From Bacteroidia bacterium (GTDB lineage Bacteria > Bacteroidota > Bacteroidia > Flavobacteriales > Flavobacteriaceae), in the NCBI GenBank assembly GCA_030432635.1, contig JAUIMB010000021.1, positions 1-40,506 of the forward strand: DNA of 40,506 nucleotides. The letters run 5' to 3'. Under the pieces are notes generated by a model. That model searched no databases and had not been told where the DNA came from. It was given only the letters and a program-made list of their open reading frames with translations. Of the stretch, positions 7,716-17,800 are shown one piece after another. The first letter of the stretch is position 1; each line of letters starts with the position of its first letter. Both the position numbers and the translations under genes were made by a program.

Positions 7716-9257
7716 TTAAAGTGGAATATTGCCATGCTTTCGTTTAGGTCTATCCACTTCTTTTCCGTCTAACATTGCAAATGCCTTAATAAGTTTCCGT
7801 CTGGTATATTTTGGAAGAATCACTTCATCAACAAAACCACGTTCGGCTGCACTATACGGATTCGCAAACAATTCAGCATACTCTGCTTCTTTCTCTTTCC
7901 ATTTGGCATCTTTATCTTCAGCAGATTTGATTTCCTTTTTGAAAATGATTTCAGCAGCACCTTTGGCACCCATTACTGCAATTTCGGCACTTGGCCATGC
8001 AAAATTCATATCAGCTCCAATATGCTTGGAATTCATCACGTCGTAAGCACCACCATAAGCTTTTCTTGTAATCACTGTGATTCTTGGCACTGTTGCTTCG
8101 CTGAAAGCATAGAGCAATTTTGCACCATGAACAATAATACCGTTCCATTCTTGGTCAGTTCCTGGTAAAAATCCTGGCACATCTTCCAACACTAAAAGCG
8201 GAATATTAAAGCAATCACAAAAGCGCACAAATCGGGCAGCCTTCTTCGAACTATTTACATCTAATACACCTGCTAAAAACATGGGCTGATTGGCAACTAT
8301 TCCTATGGATTTCCCTCCTAAACGTGCAAATCCGACGATAATGTTCTCGGCATAATCCTTATGGATTTCATAAAAGGAATCCTTATCGATGATTCCCTCG
8401 ATTACCTCATGCATGTCGTAAGGTTTATTAGGGTTTTCTGGAACAATTGATGCCAATTCTTCCCGAATTTCTTCATTAAGGTCAAATGGAACAGCTTTAG
8501 GAGTTTCTCTGTTATTTTGTGGTAAATAGCTCAGTAATGTTTTTACATCCTCAAGGCACTCAACATCATTCGAAGAAGTTTTGTGAGCAACACCAGACTT
8601 ACTTGAATGTGTACTGGCACCTCCAAGTTCTTCACTGCTAATTTCTTCGTTGGTAACTGTTTTAACGACATTGGGTCCAGTCACAAACATATAGCTTGTG
8701 TTTTCGACCATTATCGTAAAATCGGTCATCGCAGGAGAATATACGGCACCACCAGCACATGGTCCCATGATGGCTGAAATTTGCGGAATGACTCCTGAAG
8801 CCCGAACATTGCGATAGAAAATGTCAGCATAGCCTCCAAGAGACCGAACGCCTTCCTGGATTCGAGCACCACCAGAATCGTTTAATCCAATAACAGGAGC
8901 ACCGACTTTAACAGCTAGATCCATGATTTTGCAGATTTTCTCGGCATGCGTTTCGGATAATGATCCGCCAAAAACCGTAAAATCCTGAGCAAAGACATAT
9001 ACTAATCGACCGTCAATGGTTCCGTGACCAGTAACCACACCATCGCCATAGAACTTTTGGTTTTCCATACCAAAATCCTTGGTTCGGTGTGTGACCAAAG
9101 CTCCGATTTCCTCAAATGAGCCTTCATCTAAAACGTACATGACGCGCTCACGAGCAGTTAACTTTTTCTTGGCATGTTGCTTATCGATTCTAGCTTGTCC
9201 ACCTCCTAAATTGGCTTGTTGTAGCTTTTCGTTAAGAGTTTGTATTTTGGATTCCAT
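7716..9257 (-). CDS. Acyl-CoA carboxylase carboxyltransferase (beta) subunit
   Basis: 513 residues with the two crotonase-like halves of the propionyl/methylmalonyl-CoA carboxyltransferase family. Oxyanion and CoA-binding motifs include [28 protein letters not shown] and, in the second half, [15 protein letters not shown] and [11 protein letters not shown]; the end KRKHGNIPL is characteristic. It transfers carboxyl from biotin to an acyl-CoA. It is the last gene of the carrier, biotin carboxylase, carboxyltransferase operon, 71 bases after the biotin carboxylase gene. A single-chain ~510-residue subunit points to propionyl-CoA carboxylase over the split AccA/AccD acetyl-CoA enzyme. Other short or branched acyl-CoA substrates cannot be excluded. 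Confidence 0.9.
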   Translation of the reverse strand: MESKIQTLNEKLQQANLGGGQARIDKQHAKKKLTARERVMYVLDEGSFEEIGALVTHRTKDFGMENQKFYGDGVVTGHGTIDGRLVYVFAQDFTVFGGSLSETHAEKICKIMDLAVKVGAPVIGLNDSGGARIQEGVRSLGGYADIFYRNVRASGVIPQISAIMGPCAGGAVYSPAMTDFTIMVENTSYMFVTGPNVVKTVTNEEISSEELGGASTHSSKSGVAHKTSSNDVECLEDVKTLLSYLPQNNRETPKAVPFDLNEEIREELASIVPENPNKPYDMHEVIEGIIDKDSFYEIHKDYAENIIVGFARLGGKSIGIVANQPMFLAGVLDVNSSKKAARFVRFCDCFNIPLLVLEDVPGFLPGTDQEWNGIIVHGAKLLYAFSEATVPRITVITRKAYGGAYDVMNSKHIGADMNFAWPSAEIAVMGAKGAAEIIFKKEIKSAEDKDAKWKEKEAEYAELFANPYSAAERGFVDEVILPKYTRRKLIKAFAMLDGKEVDRPKRKHGNIPL

Positions 9258-9328
9258 TTGATGTTGTTTATTAGTTGGGTTGTCACGATATCTTAAAAGT
9301 AAGTTGACGTATCAATTCCGATTTTAAT

Positions 9329-10768
9329 TTATTTTGGGACTCTAAGTAATTTTTGTTCTTCAGTGTATCGTTTTATGGCAATCATAGCAGCAATTTTGGC
9401 TTCAGTTTCCTGATTGGCCTTCAAAGCTTCAGGAGAATAGTATTTTTTGACAAAATGTGTGTCGAAATCTCCACTTCGGAAAGCATCGTGTTCACATACA
9501 AAACTCCCAAAAGGAAGTGTGGTCTGAACACCTTCAACTTTATAATCCTTAATGGCTTCAATCATTAATTGAATTGCTTCTGCTCTTGTTTTTCCATAGG
9601 TGATGAGTTTTGAAAGCATAGGATCGTAATAAATGGGAATGTCCATGCCTTCTTCAAAACCATTGTCAACACGAATATTCTTACCAATTGGTAATTGGTA
9701 AGTTTCCAGGTTTCCAACGCTAGGCAGGAAATTATTCAATGGATCTTCAGCGTAAACACGAAGTTCAACAGCATGACCATTGATCTCAAGATCGTTTTGT
9801 GTGATCGGCAATGCCTCACCTCGAGCTACTCGGATTTGCAATTCAACCAAATCAATGCCTGTAATCAATTCGGTGACAGGGTGTTCGACTTGTAAACGGG
9901 TGTTCATTTCCAAGAAATAGAAATTATGATCGGCATCCAATAAGAACTCAACGGTTCCAGCACCCAAATAATCACAAGCTCTAGCGACGTTAATGGCTGC
10001 TTGTCCCATGCGTTCCCTTAGCTTAGGTGTTAATACACTGGATGGTGCTTCCTCAACCACTTTTTGGTGGCGACGTTGGACACTACACTCGCGCTCAAAC
10101 AAATGAAGTACGTTGCCATGACTATCAGCCATGACCTGTATTTCGATATGACGAGGTGAAGCCACATACTTTTCTACAAAAACGGAACCATCACCAAATG
10201 CAGATGTTGCTTCACTAATGGCTCTCTTCATTTGCTCTTCAACATCTTTTTCTGCTTCCACGACACGCATGCCTTTTCCACCTCCACCTGCTGCAGCCTT
10301 GATAAGTATTGGGAACCCAATATCCTTGGCAATTTGAATGGCTTCTTTTGGATCGGTCACTGCATGATCAACACCAGGAACCATTGGGATATCGTAATCC
10401 TTAACTGCATCTTTTGCGGCTAATTTATCACCCATCATTTCAATGGCTTTGGATTTCGGACCAATAAAAATGATGTTATTGGCTTCACACAGTTCGGCAA
10501 ACTCTGAATTTTCACTTAAAAAACCATAACCTGGATGAATCGCATCGGCATTCAAGGATTTGGCAACTTCTATAATTTTTTCGCCTTTTAAATACGACTG
10601 ATTTGAAGGTGCCTCTCCAATAAGTACTGCTTCATCAGCATATTTTACGTGTGGTGAGTGACGATCGATCGTTGAGTATACGGCAACGGTTTTAATGCCC
10701 ATTTTTTTAGCCGTTTGCATGACGCGAATGGCAATTTCCCCTCGATTAGCGATTAGTATTTTTTTCAT
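9329..10768 (-). CDS. accC: Biotin carboxylase subunit of acyl-CoA carboxylase
   Basis: 479 residues from the chosen start, MKKILIANRGEIAIR, the classic biotin carboxylase N-terminus. An upstream in-frame start (10846) would add 26 non-conserved residues and overlap the carrier gene, so it is not used. The ATP-grasp domain shows the glycine-rich loop AAAGGGGKGMRVV (158-170), FERECSVQRRHQKVVEE and FLEMNTRLQVEHPVTE. It carboxylates biotin on the carrier protein using ATP and bicarbonate. It sits between the carrier gene (70 bases upstream) and the carboxyltransferase gene (71 bases downstream). It most likely serves a propionyl-CoA-type carboxylase, although a shared role with acetyl-CoA carboxylase is possible. 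Confidence 0.93.
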   Translation of the reverse strand: MKKILIANRGEIAIRVMQTAKKMGIKTVAVYSTIDRHSPHVKYADEAVLIGEAPSNQSYLKGEKIIEVAKSLNADAIHPGYGFLSENSEFAELCEANNIIFIGPKSKAIEMMGDKLAAKDAVKDYDIPMVPGVDHAVTDPKEAIQIAKDIGFPILIKAAAGGGGKGMRVVEAEKDVEEQMKRAISEATSAFGDGSVFVEKYVASPRHIEIQVMADSHGNVLHLFERECSVQRRHQKVVEEAPSSVLTPKLRERMGQAAINVARACDYLGAGTVEFLLDADHNFYFLEMNTRLQVEHPVTELITGIDLVELQIRVARGEALPITQNDLEINGHAVELRVYAEDPLNNFLPSVGNLETYQLPIGKNIRVDNGFEEGMDIPIYYDPMLSKLITYGKTRAEAIQLMIEAIKDYKVEGVQTTLPFGSFVCEHDAFRSGDFDTHFVKKYYSPEALKANQETEAKIAAMIAIKRYTEEQKLLRVPK

Positions 10769-10838
10769 GTTGTAATTTTCCGTGAAGGAATTGTTTTGAT
10801 TCTTATGGTTTTTAGGTTTGCAATCGTGCTTGTTAACC

Positions 10839-11324
10839 TTATTCAAACTCTATTAACATTTGGTTTTTGTCGACGGCATTTCCTTGTTCAACTGCAATAG
10901 ACTTTATAACTCCAGTTCTAGGAGAGGTAATGACATTTTCCATTTTCATGGCTTCTAAAATCAGAAGGGTGTCATCTTCGTGGACTTCCTGGCCGACTTT
11001 GACGTTAATTTCCAAGATAAGACCAGGCATTGGCGCTTTAATATTATTAACTGTTTTAGAACTCCCAACTTCAAAGCCCATATCTTTAATTTGAACATCT
11101 AATTCGTTGTAAATGTTTACATTGTATGTGTTATTGTTAACTATAACTTCATATGATTTGTTATGAAAATCAGAAGCTGCAATTTTGGCTTTAAATGAAG
11201 AATTCTGATGTAAAATGTGGTAGGAGCTAGGTGAAGTCTTGATGCTGTTTAGTTTGGCGTTTTCTGTTTCTGAAATATCAAAATCAAAGGTTTTATTGAC
11301 ATTCACCTTGAAGGATTGACTCAT
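10839..11324 (-). CDS. Biotin carboxyl carrier protein
   Basis: 161 residues. The C-terminal half (about 94-161) is a complete biotinyl domain with KAPMPGLI and the biotinylation motif EAMKMEN (124-130), Lys127 being the modified residue. The N-terminal ~90 residues are polar and beta-rich and do not match a domain I recognise; they probably contact the carboxylase. It is the first gene of the three-gene minus-strand operon, so its upstream region (11325-11433) should hold the promoter, although no perfect TAnnTTTG is visible there. Together with the next two genes it forms a biotin-dependent acyl-CoA carboxylase. Confidence 0.9.
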   Translation of the reverse strand: MSQSFKVNVNKTFDFDISETENAKLNSIKTSPSSYHILHQNSSFKAKIAASDFHNKSYEVIVNNNTYNVNIYNELDVQIKDMGFEVGSSKTVNNIKAPMPGLILEINVKVGQEVHEDDTLLILEAMKMENVITSPRTGVIKSIAVEQGNAVDKNQMLIEFE

Positions 11325-11433
11325 AAATAATGGTGTTTTATTGAGTTTATAAATATAAGGAAATATTAATATTCTAGTAAATACTGCTGTTCAGATTTCC
11401 TAAAAGGAACCTCAAGTTGTTTATGGGAAAAAT

Positions 11434-12117
11434 TTAACTGTCGTTTGGTTTGAATTGCGAGTTCTTTTGATGGGTTTTTATGGCTTTGTGCGATAATATA
11501 ATTCCTAGGATCAACGAAATGAAAGCACCAACCCATATTCCAGGAATGAAATCAATAAACAAGAAGAAATCGTAAAACCCATGAAAAGTCACAGCAAGTA
11601 AAAGTCCGAGTAAATTAAGTTGAATGCGCTTATTTGAAAACTTGGCTTTTCCCATAAAATATCCCATTAAAATTCCGAATGTCGCATGTGCTGGAACAGC
11701 AGTGAATGCTCTGAGAATTCCAGTGATATAACCACCTTCAATTACATAGAGCACATTTTCAGTAGCAGCAAATCCCATAGAAACCATTACAGCATACATG
11801 ATACCGTCAAAAGGTTCATCAAATGCTCGCTGTGGTTGGGCAAAGAACCTAATGATGATGTATTTACTGAATTCCTCGGTTAGACCTACTACCAAAAACG
11901 CTTTCACAAACTGTTGAGGAACGCTGAATTTGTCTTTTAACGGCAAAACAATGTCCAATCCATAATAAATAATCGTGGTTATAATGATGCTCACTACGGC
12001 TCCCATCAAGAAATTCGCCAACAAAAGTCCTTTAGGTTCTTTGTCATACTTGTCCTTGTAATAGACATATAAAATGACAACAACAACAGGAGCAAAAGCG
12101 AGTAAGAGTAAGTTCAT
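11434..12117 (-). CDS. PrsW-family intramembrane metalloprotease
   Basis: 227 residues from Met at 12117; an upstream in-frame start would overlap the Nudix gene and add a polar leader, so it is rejected. About seven or eight hydrophobic segments are visible. Family motifs are EEFSK (81-85, the Glu-Glu-xxx-Lys metalloprotease motif), DGIMYAVMVSMGFAATEN, a His in PAHATFGILMG and TFHGFYDF. PrsW in Bacillus cleaves an anti-sigma factor in the membrane; the substrate here is unknown. It follows the Nudix gene by four bases and is presumably co-transcribed. No anti-sigma factor is adjacent. Confidence 0.82.
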   Translation of the reverse strand: MNLLLLAFAPVVVVILYVYYKDKYDKEPKGLLLANFLMGAVVSIIITTIIYYGLDIVLPLKDKFSVPQQFVKAFLVVGLTEEFSKYIIIRFFAQPQRAFDEPFDGIMYAVMVSMGFAATENVLYVIEGGYITGILRAFTAVPAHATFGILMGYFMGKAKFSNKRIQLNLLGLLLAVTFHGFYDFFLFIDFIPGIWVGAFISLILGIILSHKAIKTHQKNSQFKPNDS

Positions 12118-12121
12118 GATT

Positions 12122-12685
12122 TTAGTGTGGTGATTGATTAATTCGTTCAGCGATGGCATTTAAAACCATATTATAATAATGAACATTGGTTGCTACAAAA
12201 TGATTATTGGTGCCAATATGTTCCAATAGCAACTCGAATTCTTGAAGACTGACATATTTTAAGGCTTCTACTTCGTCTTTTTGCGGAATTAACTCATTAA
12301 TGTGTTTATGGGTTTCAGCAATATAGGTGTGATGGAATTCATTATCGATGATACCGTTTTCGTAAGATTGAAAACACTCAAAAACACCAATTTTATTGAG
12401 ATGTTCTTCAGAAATATCCAGACCAATCTCTTCCTTGGTTTCACGAATGATGCCTTTTTCAGGTGTTTCACCAGCATCGATATGACCAGCCACTGAAACA
12501 TCCCAAAGTAACGGACAGATTGTTTTAGTTGCAGCACGTTGTTGCAGTAGGATTTGTCCTTCCGAAGTGAACAGCCACAAATGGGCAGTATTGTGATAAT
12601 ATCCTTTTTTATGGATTTCAGATTTTAAAACGGCTTTTCCTGTAGGGTTTCCGCTTCTATCAACAACATCAATCAGTTCATCCAT
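12122..12685 (-). CDS. Nudix hydrolase
   Basis: 187 residues with a full Nudix box: Gly67, Glu73, Arg81-Glu82, Glu85-Glu86 and Gly88 in the GX5EX7REUXEEXGU arrangement. The N-terminus (DVVDRSGNPTGK) and the following HNTAHLWLF region resemble the YfcD/IPP-isomerase-like branch, but a cysteine-glutamate isomerase signature is not obvious, so pyrophosphohydrolase activity on a nucleotide-type substrate is more likely. It sits four bases upstream of the PrsW-type protease gene. Confidence 0.82.
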   Translation of the reverse strand: MDELIDVVDRSGNPTGKAVLKSEIHKKGYYHNTAHLWLFTSEGQILLQQRAATKTICPLLWDVSVAGHIDAGETPEKGIIRETKEEIGLDISEEHLNKIGVFECFQSYENGIIDNEFHHTYIAETHKHINELIPQKDEVEALKYVSLQEFELLLEHIGTNNHFVATNVHYYNMVLNAIAERINQSPH

Positions 12686-12754
12686 TTGTAGACTTTTGCG
12701 CTAAATGTTCTATTTGTGGATTGGTAAACAAACCGGTTTATAAGTTATTTGAAG

Positions 12755-13843
12755 CTATTCAAAATAAGAAAAAGTGTCGCCATCCTTGATCTTGAGCAAG
12801 GTTTCATAGATCATTCTGATGACGTTTTCCACGTCATCACGATGCACCATTTCAACGGTTGTGTGCATATAACGTAGCGGTAAGGATATCAATGCTGAAG
12901 CTACACCACCATTACTGTAAGCAAATGCGTCGGTATCAGTTCCTGTGGCTCTCGATAAGGCAGAGCGTTGGAAAGGAATCTTTTTGGCTTCGGCTGTATC
13001 AGTTATTAAATCACGTAGTTTTTGTTGAACCGCTGGAGCGTAAGCGACTACTGGGCCTTTGCCTATTTCGAGATGGCCTTCTTTCTTTTTGTCGATCATT
13101 GGTGTTGTGGTATCGTGTGTAACATCAGTAACAATGGCAACATTGGGTTTGATTGTTTGGGTAATCATTTCTGCGCCACGTAAACCAATTTCTTCTTGCA
13201 CTGAATTGGTAATGTATAACCCGAAAGGCAATGTCTTTTTGTTTTCCTTCAACAATCGAGCGACTTCAGCAATCATAAATCCACCCATTCGGTTATCCAA
13301 GGCGCGACAAACGAATTTATCTTTATTAAGAATATGGAATTCATCAGGATAAGTAATCACGCATCCAACATGAACGCCTAGTTTCTCGACGTCTTCTTTA
13401 GTTGTACAGCCACAATCTATAAAAATATTATTAGGTTTTGGAGGTTCTTCCTTAGCTCTATTTCTAGTATGAATGGCTGGCCAGCCAAATACACCTTTAA
13501 CAATCCCTTTTTTGGTATGGATATTCACAATTTTACTAGGAGCAATTTGATGATCGCTTCCACCATTTCTAATCACGTAAATGAGTCCGTTATCTGAAAT
13601 ATAATTCACATACCAAGAGATCTCGTCAGCATGGCCTTCAATAACCACTTTGTATTCGGCCTTCGGGTTGATCACGCCAACAGCTGTTCCATAAGTATCT
13701 GTGATAAACTCATCGACATAAGGTTTCAGGTAATCCATCCATAATTTTTGTCCGTCCCATTCATAACCGGTAGGAGCGGCATTGTTTAGGTATTTTTCTA
13801 GGAAGTCAAGTGATTTTTTATTGAGTATACGTTTTTTTGCCAT
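12755..13843 (-). CDS. M42-family metallopeptidase (aminopeptidase)
   Basis: 362 residues with the M42 metal-ligand pattern: His71-x-Asp73 (EGHADEISW), bridging Asp183 (CRALDNRMGG), catalytic Glu217/Glu218 (NSVQEEIGLRGAE), then Asp in VTDVTHDTTTP and a late His in RYMHTTVEMVH. These cytosolic di-metal enzymes (glutamyl aminopeptidase, deblocking aminopeptidase, TET-like assemblies) remove N-terminal residues from peptides. Length is normal. It is on the same strand as the Nudix/PrsW pair, 69 bases upstream, and divergent from the ABC transporter with 137 bases between starts. Confidence 0.9.
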   Translation of the reverse strand: MAKKRILNKKSLDFLEKYLNNAAPTGYEWDGQKLWMDYLKPYVDEFITDTYGTAVGVINPKAEYKVVIEGHADEISWYVNYISDNGLIYVIRNGGSDHQIAPSKIVNIHTKKGIVKGVFGWPAIHTRNRAKEEPPKPNNIFIDCGCTTKEDVEKLGVHVGCVITYPDEFHILNKDKFVCRALDNRMGGFMIAEVARLLKENKKTLPFGLYITNSVQEEIGLRGAEMITQTIKPNVAIVTDVTHDTTTPMIDKKKEGHLEIGKGPVVAYAPAVQQKLRDLITDTAEAKKIPFQRSALSRATGTDTDAFAYSNGGVASALISLPLRYMHTTVEMVHRDDVENVIRMIYETLLKIKDGDTFSYFE

Positions 13844-13980
13844 GTTGGATGTTTTAGTATTTGTGTAAAAATAAAAAGGAATATTCTGTTTTTAGAGGCA
13901 TACTAAAAGTTTTTGTAACAAAATCAACTATTTTTACACCTATTCGATTTTAAAAGCGATTCTAACAAAACTAAAACTAC

Positions 13981-14868
13981 ATGAAATTAGTCATTCAAAA
14001 TCTTACCAAAACTTATAAAAATGGGGTCAAGGCCATTGATAATCTCAATCTCGAAATTGGGACAGGAATGTTTGGCTTACTAGGTCCTAATGGAGCGGGA
14101 AAGTCCTCGTTGATGAGAACCATCGCAACCTTGCAGTCACCTGATTCTGGATCTATTCATTTTGGTGACATTAATGTTTTGGAAGATAAAATGGCACTCA
14201 GAAAATTGTTAGGCTATTTACCGCAATCGTTTGGTGTGTATCCAAAAATGTCTGCCGAAGCTTTGTTGGACTACTTCGCGACGCTTAAAGGGGTGAGTTC
14301 TAAGACAGAACGTCAAGCCTTGGTAAAGGAAGTGTTGGAAATTACCAATTTGTATGACGTTAGAAAGAAGCATGTGGCAGGATATTCTGGAGGAATGAAA
14401 CAGCGTTTTGGTATTGCTCAATTGCTATTGAATAATCCAAAACTCATTATAGTTGACGAGCCAACTGCTGGTTTGGATCCAGCTGAAAGAAGACGCTTTT
14501 TAAATGTGCTTCGAGAAGTTGGAACCAATTGTACGGTCATTTTCTCTACTCATATTGTTGAAGATGTCAAGGAGTTGTGTAATGATATGGCCATTTTGAA
14601 TGGTGGACGCATTTTAAAACATGCAACACCTTCCGAAGCAAGAAAAGAACTGATAGGTAAGCTTTGGACTAGAACTATTGCAAGGGATGATTTAGAGGAA
14701 AATGAAGCCAAGTATAATGTATTGTCCTCAAGTTACAATGAGGATAATAGCTTAAACATACGTGTGTTTTCTGAAGAAAAGCCTGACGTGGATTTTAAAA
14801 CTTCGGAACCGCAATTAGACGACGTGTATTTTATTGCTTTAAAGCAAGATGAACCTGTGTTAAGCTAA
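13981..14868 (+). CDS. ABC transporter ATP-binding protein
   Basis: 295 residues. The ATPase core has Walker A GPNGAGKS (35-42), signature YSGGMKQR (135-142), Walker B LIIVDEPTAGLD (155-166) and the switch His in FSTHIVED. The C-terminal ~70 residues are an extra acidic region. The domain order and the ABC-2 type partner indicate an exporter or a membrane-remodelling complex. The next gene, 30 bases downstream, encodes the permease fused to an M1 peptidase, so the two form one transporter. Confidence 0.9.
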   Translation: MKLVIQNLTKTYKNGVKAIDNLNLEIGTGMFGLLGPNGAGKSSLMRTIATLQSPDSGSIHFGDINVLEDKMALRKLLGYLPQSFGVYPKMSAEALLDYFATLKGVSSKTERQALVKEVLEITNLYDVRKKHVAGYSGGMKQRFGIAQLLLNNPKLIIVDEPTAGLDPAERRRFLNVLREVGTNCTVIFSTHIVEDVKELCNDMAILNGGRILKHATPSEARKELIGKLWTRTIARDDLEENEAKYNVLSSSYNEDNSLNIRVFSEEKPDVDFKTSEPQLDDVYFIALKQDEPVLS

Positions 14869-14898
14869 TTAGACCTATCCAACATTAAAACACCATCT

Positions 14899-17800
14899 AT
14901 GTTTTCGACAATATTTATACACGAATTGAGGCACTGGTTAAAGAAACCAGCGTTTTATATTTACATGACAATATTCTTTTTGCTGTCTTTGTTTTTTGCA
15001 GCAGAAACAGCTGGTATATTTGATAGTGTAACAGCCACTACAGGTTCGTCTAGAATCGTAAACTCTCCAATAGGAGTGACCAACCTGTTTATAGGTTTGT
15101 CAATCTTTATATTTTTCTTGTTTCCATCAATAATAGGTGTCTCGGTATATCGCGATTACAAAAGTGAAATGCACACCATTTTGTATTCCTATCCATTTAC
15201 AAAAGCGAATTATCTTTTTGCCAAGTTTTTTAGTTCTATAGTCATCGTTACTTGCATTGTCATGATGATTGGGATTGGTATGTTTATTGGCTATAGAATG
15301 CCAGGCACCAATTCAGAACTCATCACAGGCTTTGATTTAAAGTCATATTTTGATGCGTATTGGTTGTTTATTCTGCCCAATATTCTGTTGTTTGGCGCTA
15401 TTGTTTTTGCCGTAGTCACTTTTACGAGGAACATTGCCGCTGGTTTTATCACTATTATTTTATTGCTTTTTGTACAAGGCCTAACAGAAAGTTTTCTCTC
15501 AGATCCAGAATTCCGCTATGCTGCAGCATTGGTTGATCCATATGGTGGTGCAGCCATACAATACTACACACGTTATTGGACGGTTGCCGAACAAAATGAA
15601 CTCCGTATTCCAATCAAGGAAGTAATATTATACAATCGTCTAATTTGGCTAACAGTCGCAAGTTTGATTTTTGGTTTGGTGTATAAAGTTTTCTCCTTTA
15701 GCCAAAATGCTATTTCGATATCTTTTTTCAGAAAGGATAAAGGCGAGCGCTCTACGAAGCGAAATTTCGGTGGCATTACTCGAATTGATTTGCCGAAAGT
15801 GGGTTTTGATTATTCCTTTATCCAAAATTTAAAGACCACCTGGAGAATATCCAATATCGAATTCAAGTATATTGTTAAGAGTTGGCCTTTTATATGTATC
15901 ATTCTAGTAGGCTTAATTTTAGTGTTGATCTCCTTGGCCGACATTGCTAATCCTTATGGAACAAGTACTTACCCAAGGACTTGGCGTATGTTGAGAGGAG
16001 GAGCTTTGTTTACGCTCTCCATAAATATCTGTACATTTTTGTATGCTGGTTTACTGGTAAACAGAAGTAAAATAAGTAGAATGAACGGTTTGGAAGATGT
16101 TACTCCAATTCCGAATTGGTCTTTGTTTTTATCAAAATTTATTGCCATCATTAAAATGCAATTGTTGTTATTGTCTGTAGTGATGGTCGCAGGTATTTTG
16201 TTTCAACTTTACAAAGGGTATTACGATATAGAACTTGGTTTGTATGTGAAGGAACTGTTTGGATTACGTTCCCTAAATTATATGGTTTGGGCCTTTTTGG
16301 CCTTGATGGTTCAGACTTTGATCCGCAATCCGTATCTAGGATTGTTCGTGATGATTGTATTATCTATTGGAATTCCATTGCTTTCTTTGGCAGGTGTAGA
16401 ACAAGACCTGTTCAAGTATAATGAAGGCCCTGGATTTAGATATAATGACATGAATGGTTATGGCGATTCATTAGGTCGTTATATACTGTATAAATTATAT
16501 TGGGTGCTTTGTGGTTTGTCACTTATGATTGTTGCATCGCTGTTTTGGGTGAGAGGGTTGCCTCAATCTTTCAAAGAGCGTATCTTGATAGCTAAATCAC
16601 GGTTTAAAACTCCAATAGCCATCGCTTTAGGCATTTTTGCCCTAGGCTTTTTAATGCTTGGATTTAGTATTTTTAAAGCAACAAATATTGACGAAACGAG
16701 GTATTCTTCCAAAGAGGTTGAACAATTGCGAGTGGATTGGGAAAAAACGTATAAGAAATACGAACATGCTCATCAACCTCGAATCGTTTCGGTAAAAACA
16801 AATTTGGATATTTTTCCTGACACTAGGGACTTCAAGGCTTCAGGAGAATATGTTCTTGTCAATAAAACCGAACGCGCTATAGATAGCATTTTCTTGAACC
16901 ATAATGATTACCCAAGTACTTTTGAGTTTGATCGTGCCCATGATTTGGTATTGGAAGATACCATTTATGATTTTGATATTTATCGGTTAAAACAACCAAT
17001 GGTAGTAGGAGATACTATGCGTTTGCAGTTTGAAGTACACAACAAGCCGAATACCATGCTTAATAAAAATTCGCCTATCGTTTCCAACGGAACATTCGTT
17101 AACAATTTTGAGCTGTTCCCAAGTTTGGGTTACAGTAGTGCGCGAGAATTGACCGATGACCAAACACGTAAAAAATACGATTTGCCGCCTAATGCGTTAC
17201 GACCTCACCCAAGTGACTCCACTGCATTAGGCAATACGTACATTTCCAAGGATAGTGACTGGATTGATTTTGAAACCACAGTGAGTACTTCAAGCGATCA
17301 AATTGCTATTGCGCCTGGTTATCTTCAGAAGGAATGGACAGAAGATGGTCGACGCTATTTTCACTATAAAATGGATAGCAAAATCCTGAATTTTTATGCC
17401 TATAATTCAGCCAAATACAAAGTGAAACGCGATACATGGAATGATGTCAGTCTTGAGATCTATTATCACGAAGGGCATGAATATAATTTGGAGCGTATGA
17501 TGGAAGGCATGAAGGCATCGCTTGAATACAATAGCGAAAACTTCAGTCCATATCAACATCGTCAATTGCGTATTGTGGAATTCCCAAGCGGAAGTTTTGC
17601 GCAGTCATTCCCAAATACCATTCCATTTGCAGGTGATGCAGGCTTTATCGCCGAAGTTGATGATAGTGAAGAAGGAGGAGTTGACTACACATATGCGGTT
17701 ACGGTTCATGAAGTGGCACACCAATGGTGGGCACATCAGGTTATTGGAGCCGATGTTTTGGGTGCGACGATGCTTTCTGAAAGCCTTTCAGAATATGTGT

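Noticed and set aside
10769-10846. N-terminal extension of biotin carboxylase
   Set aside because: It is non-conserved, overlaps the carrier gene, and MKKILIANRGE is the family start.
12118-12159. Longer start of the PrsW-type protease
   Set aside because: The extra residues are polar and overlap the Nudix gene.
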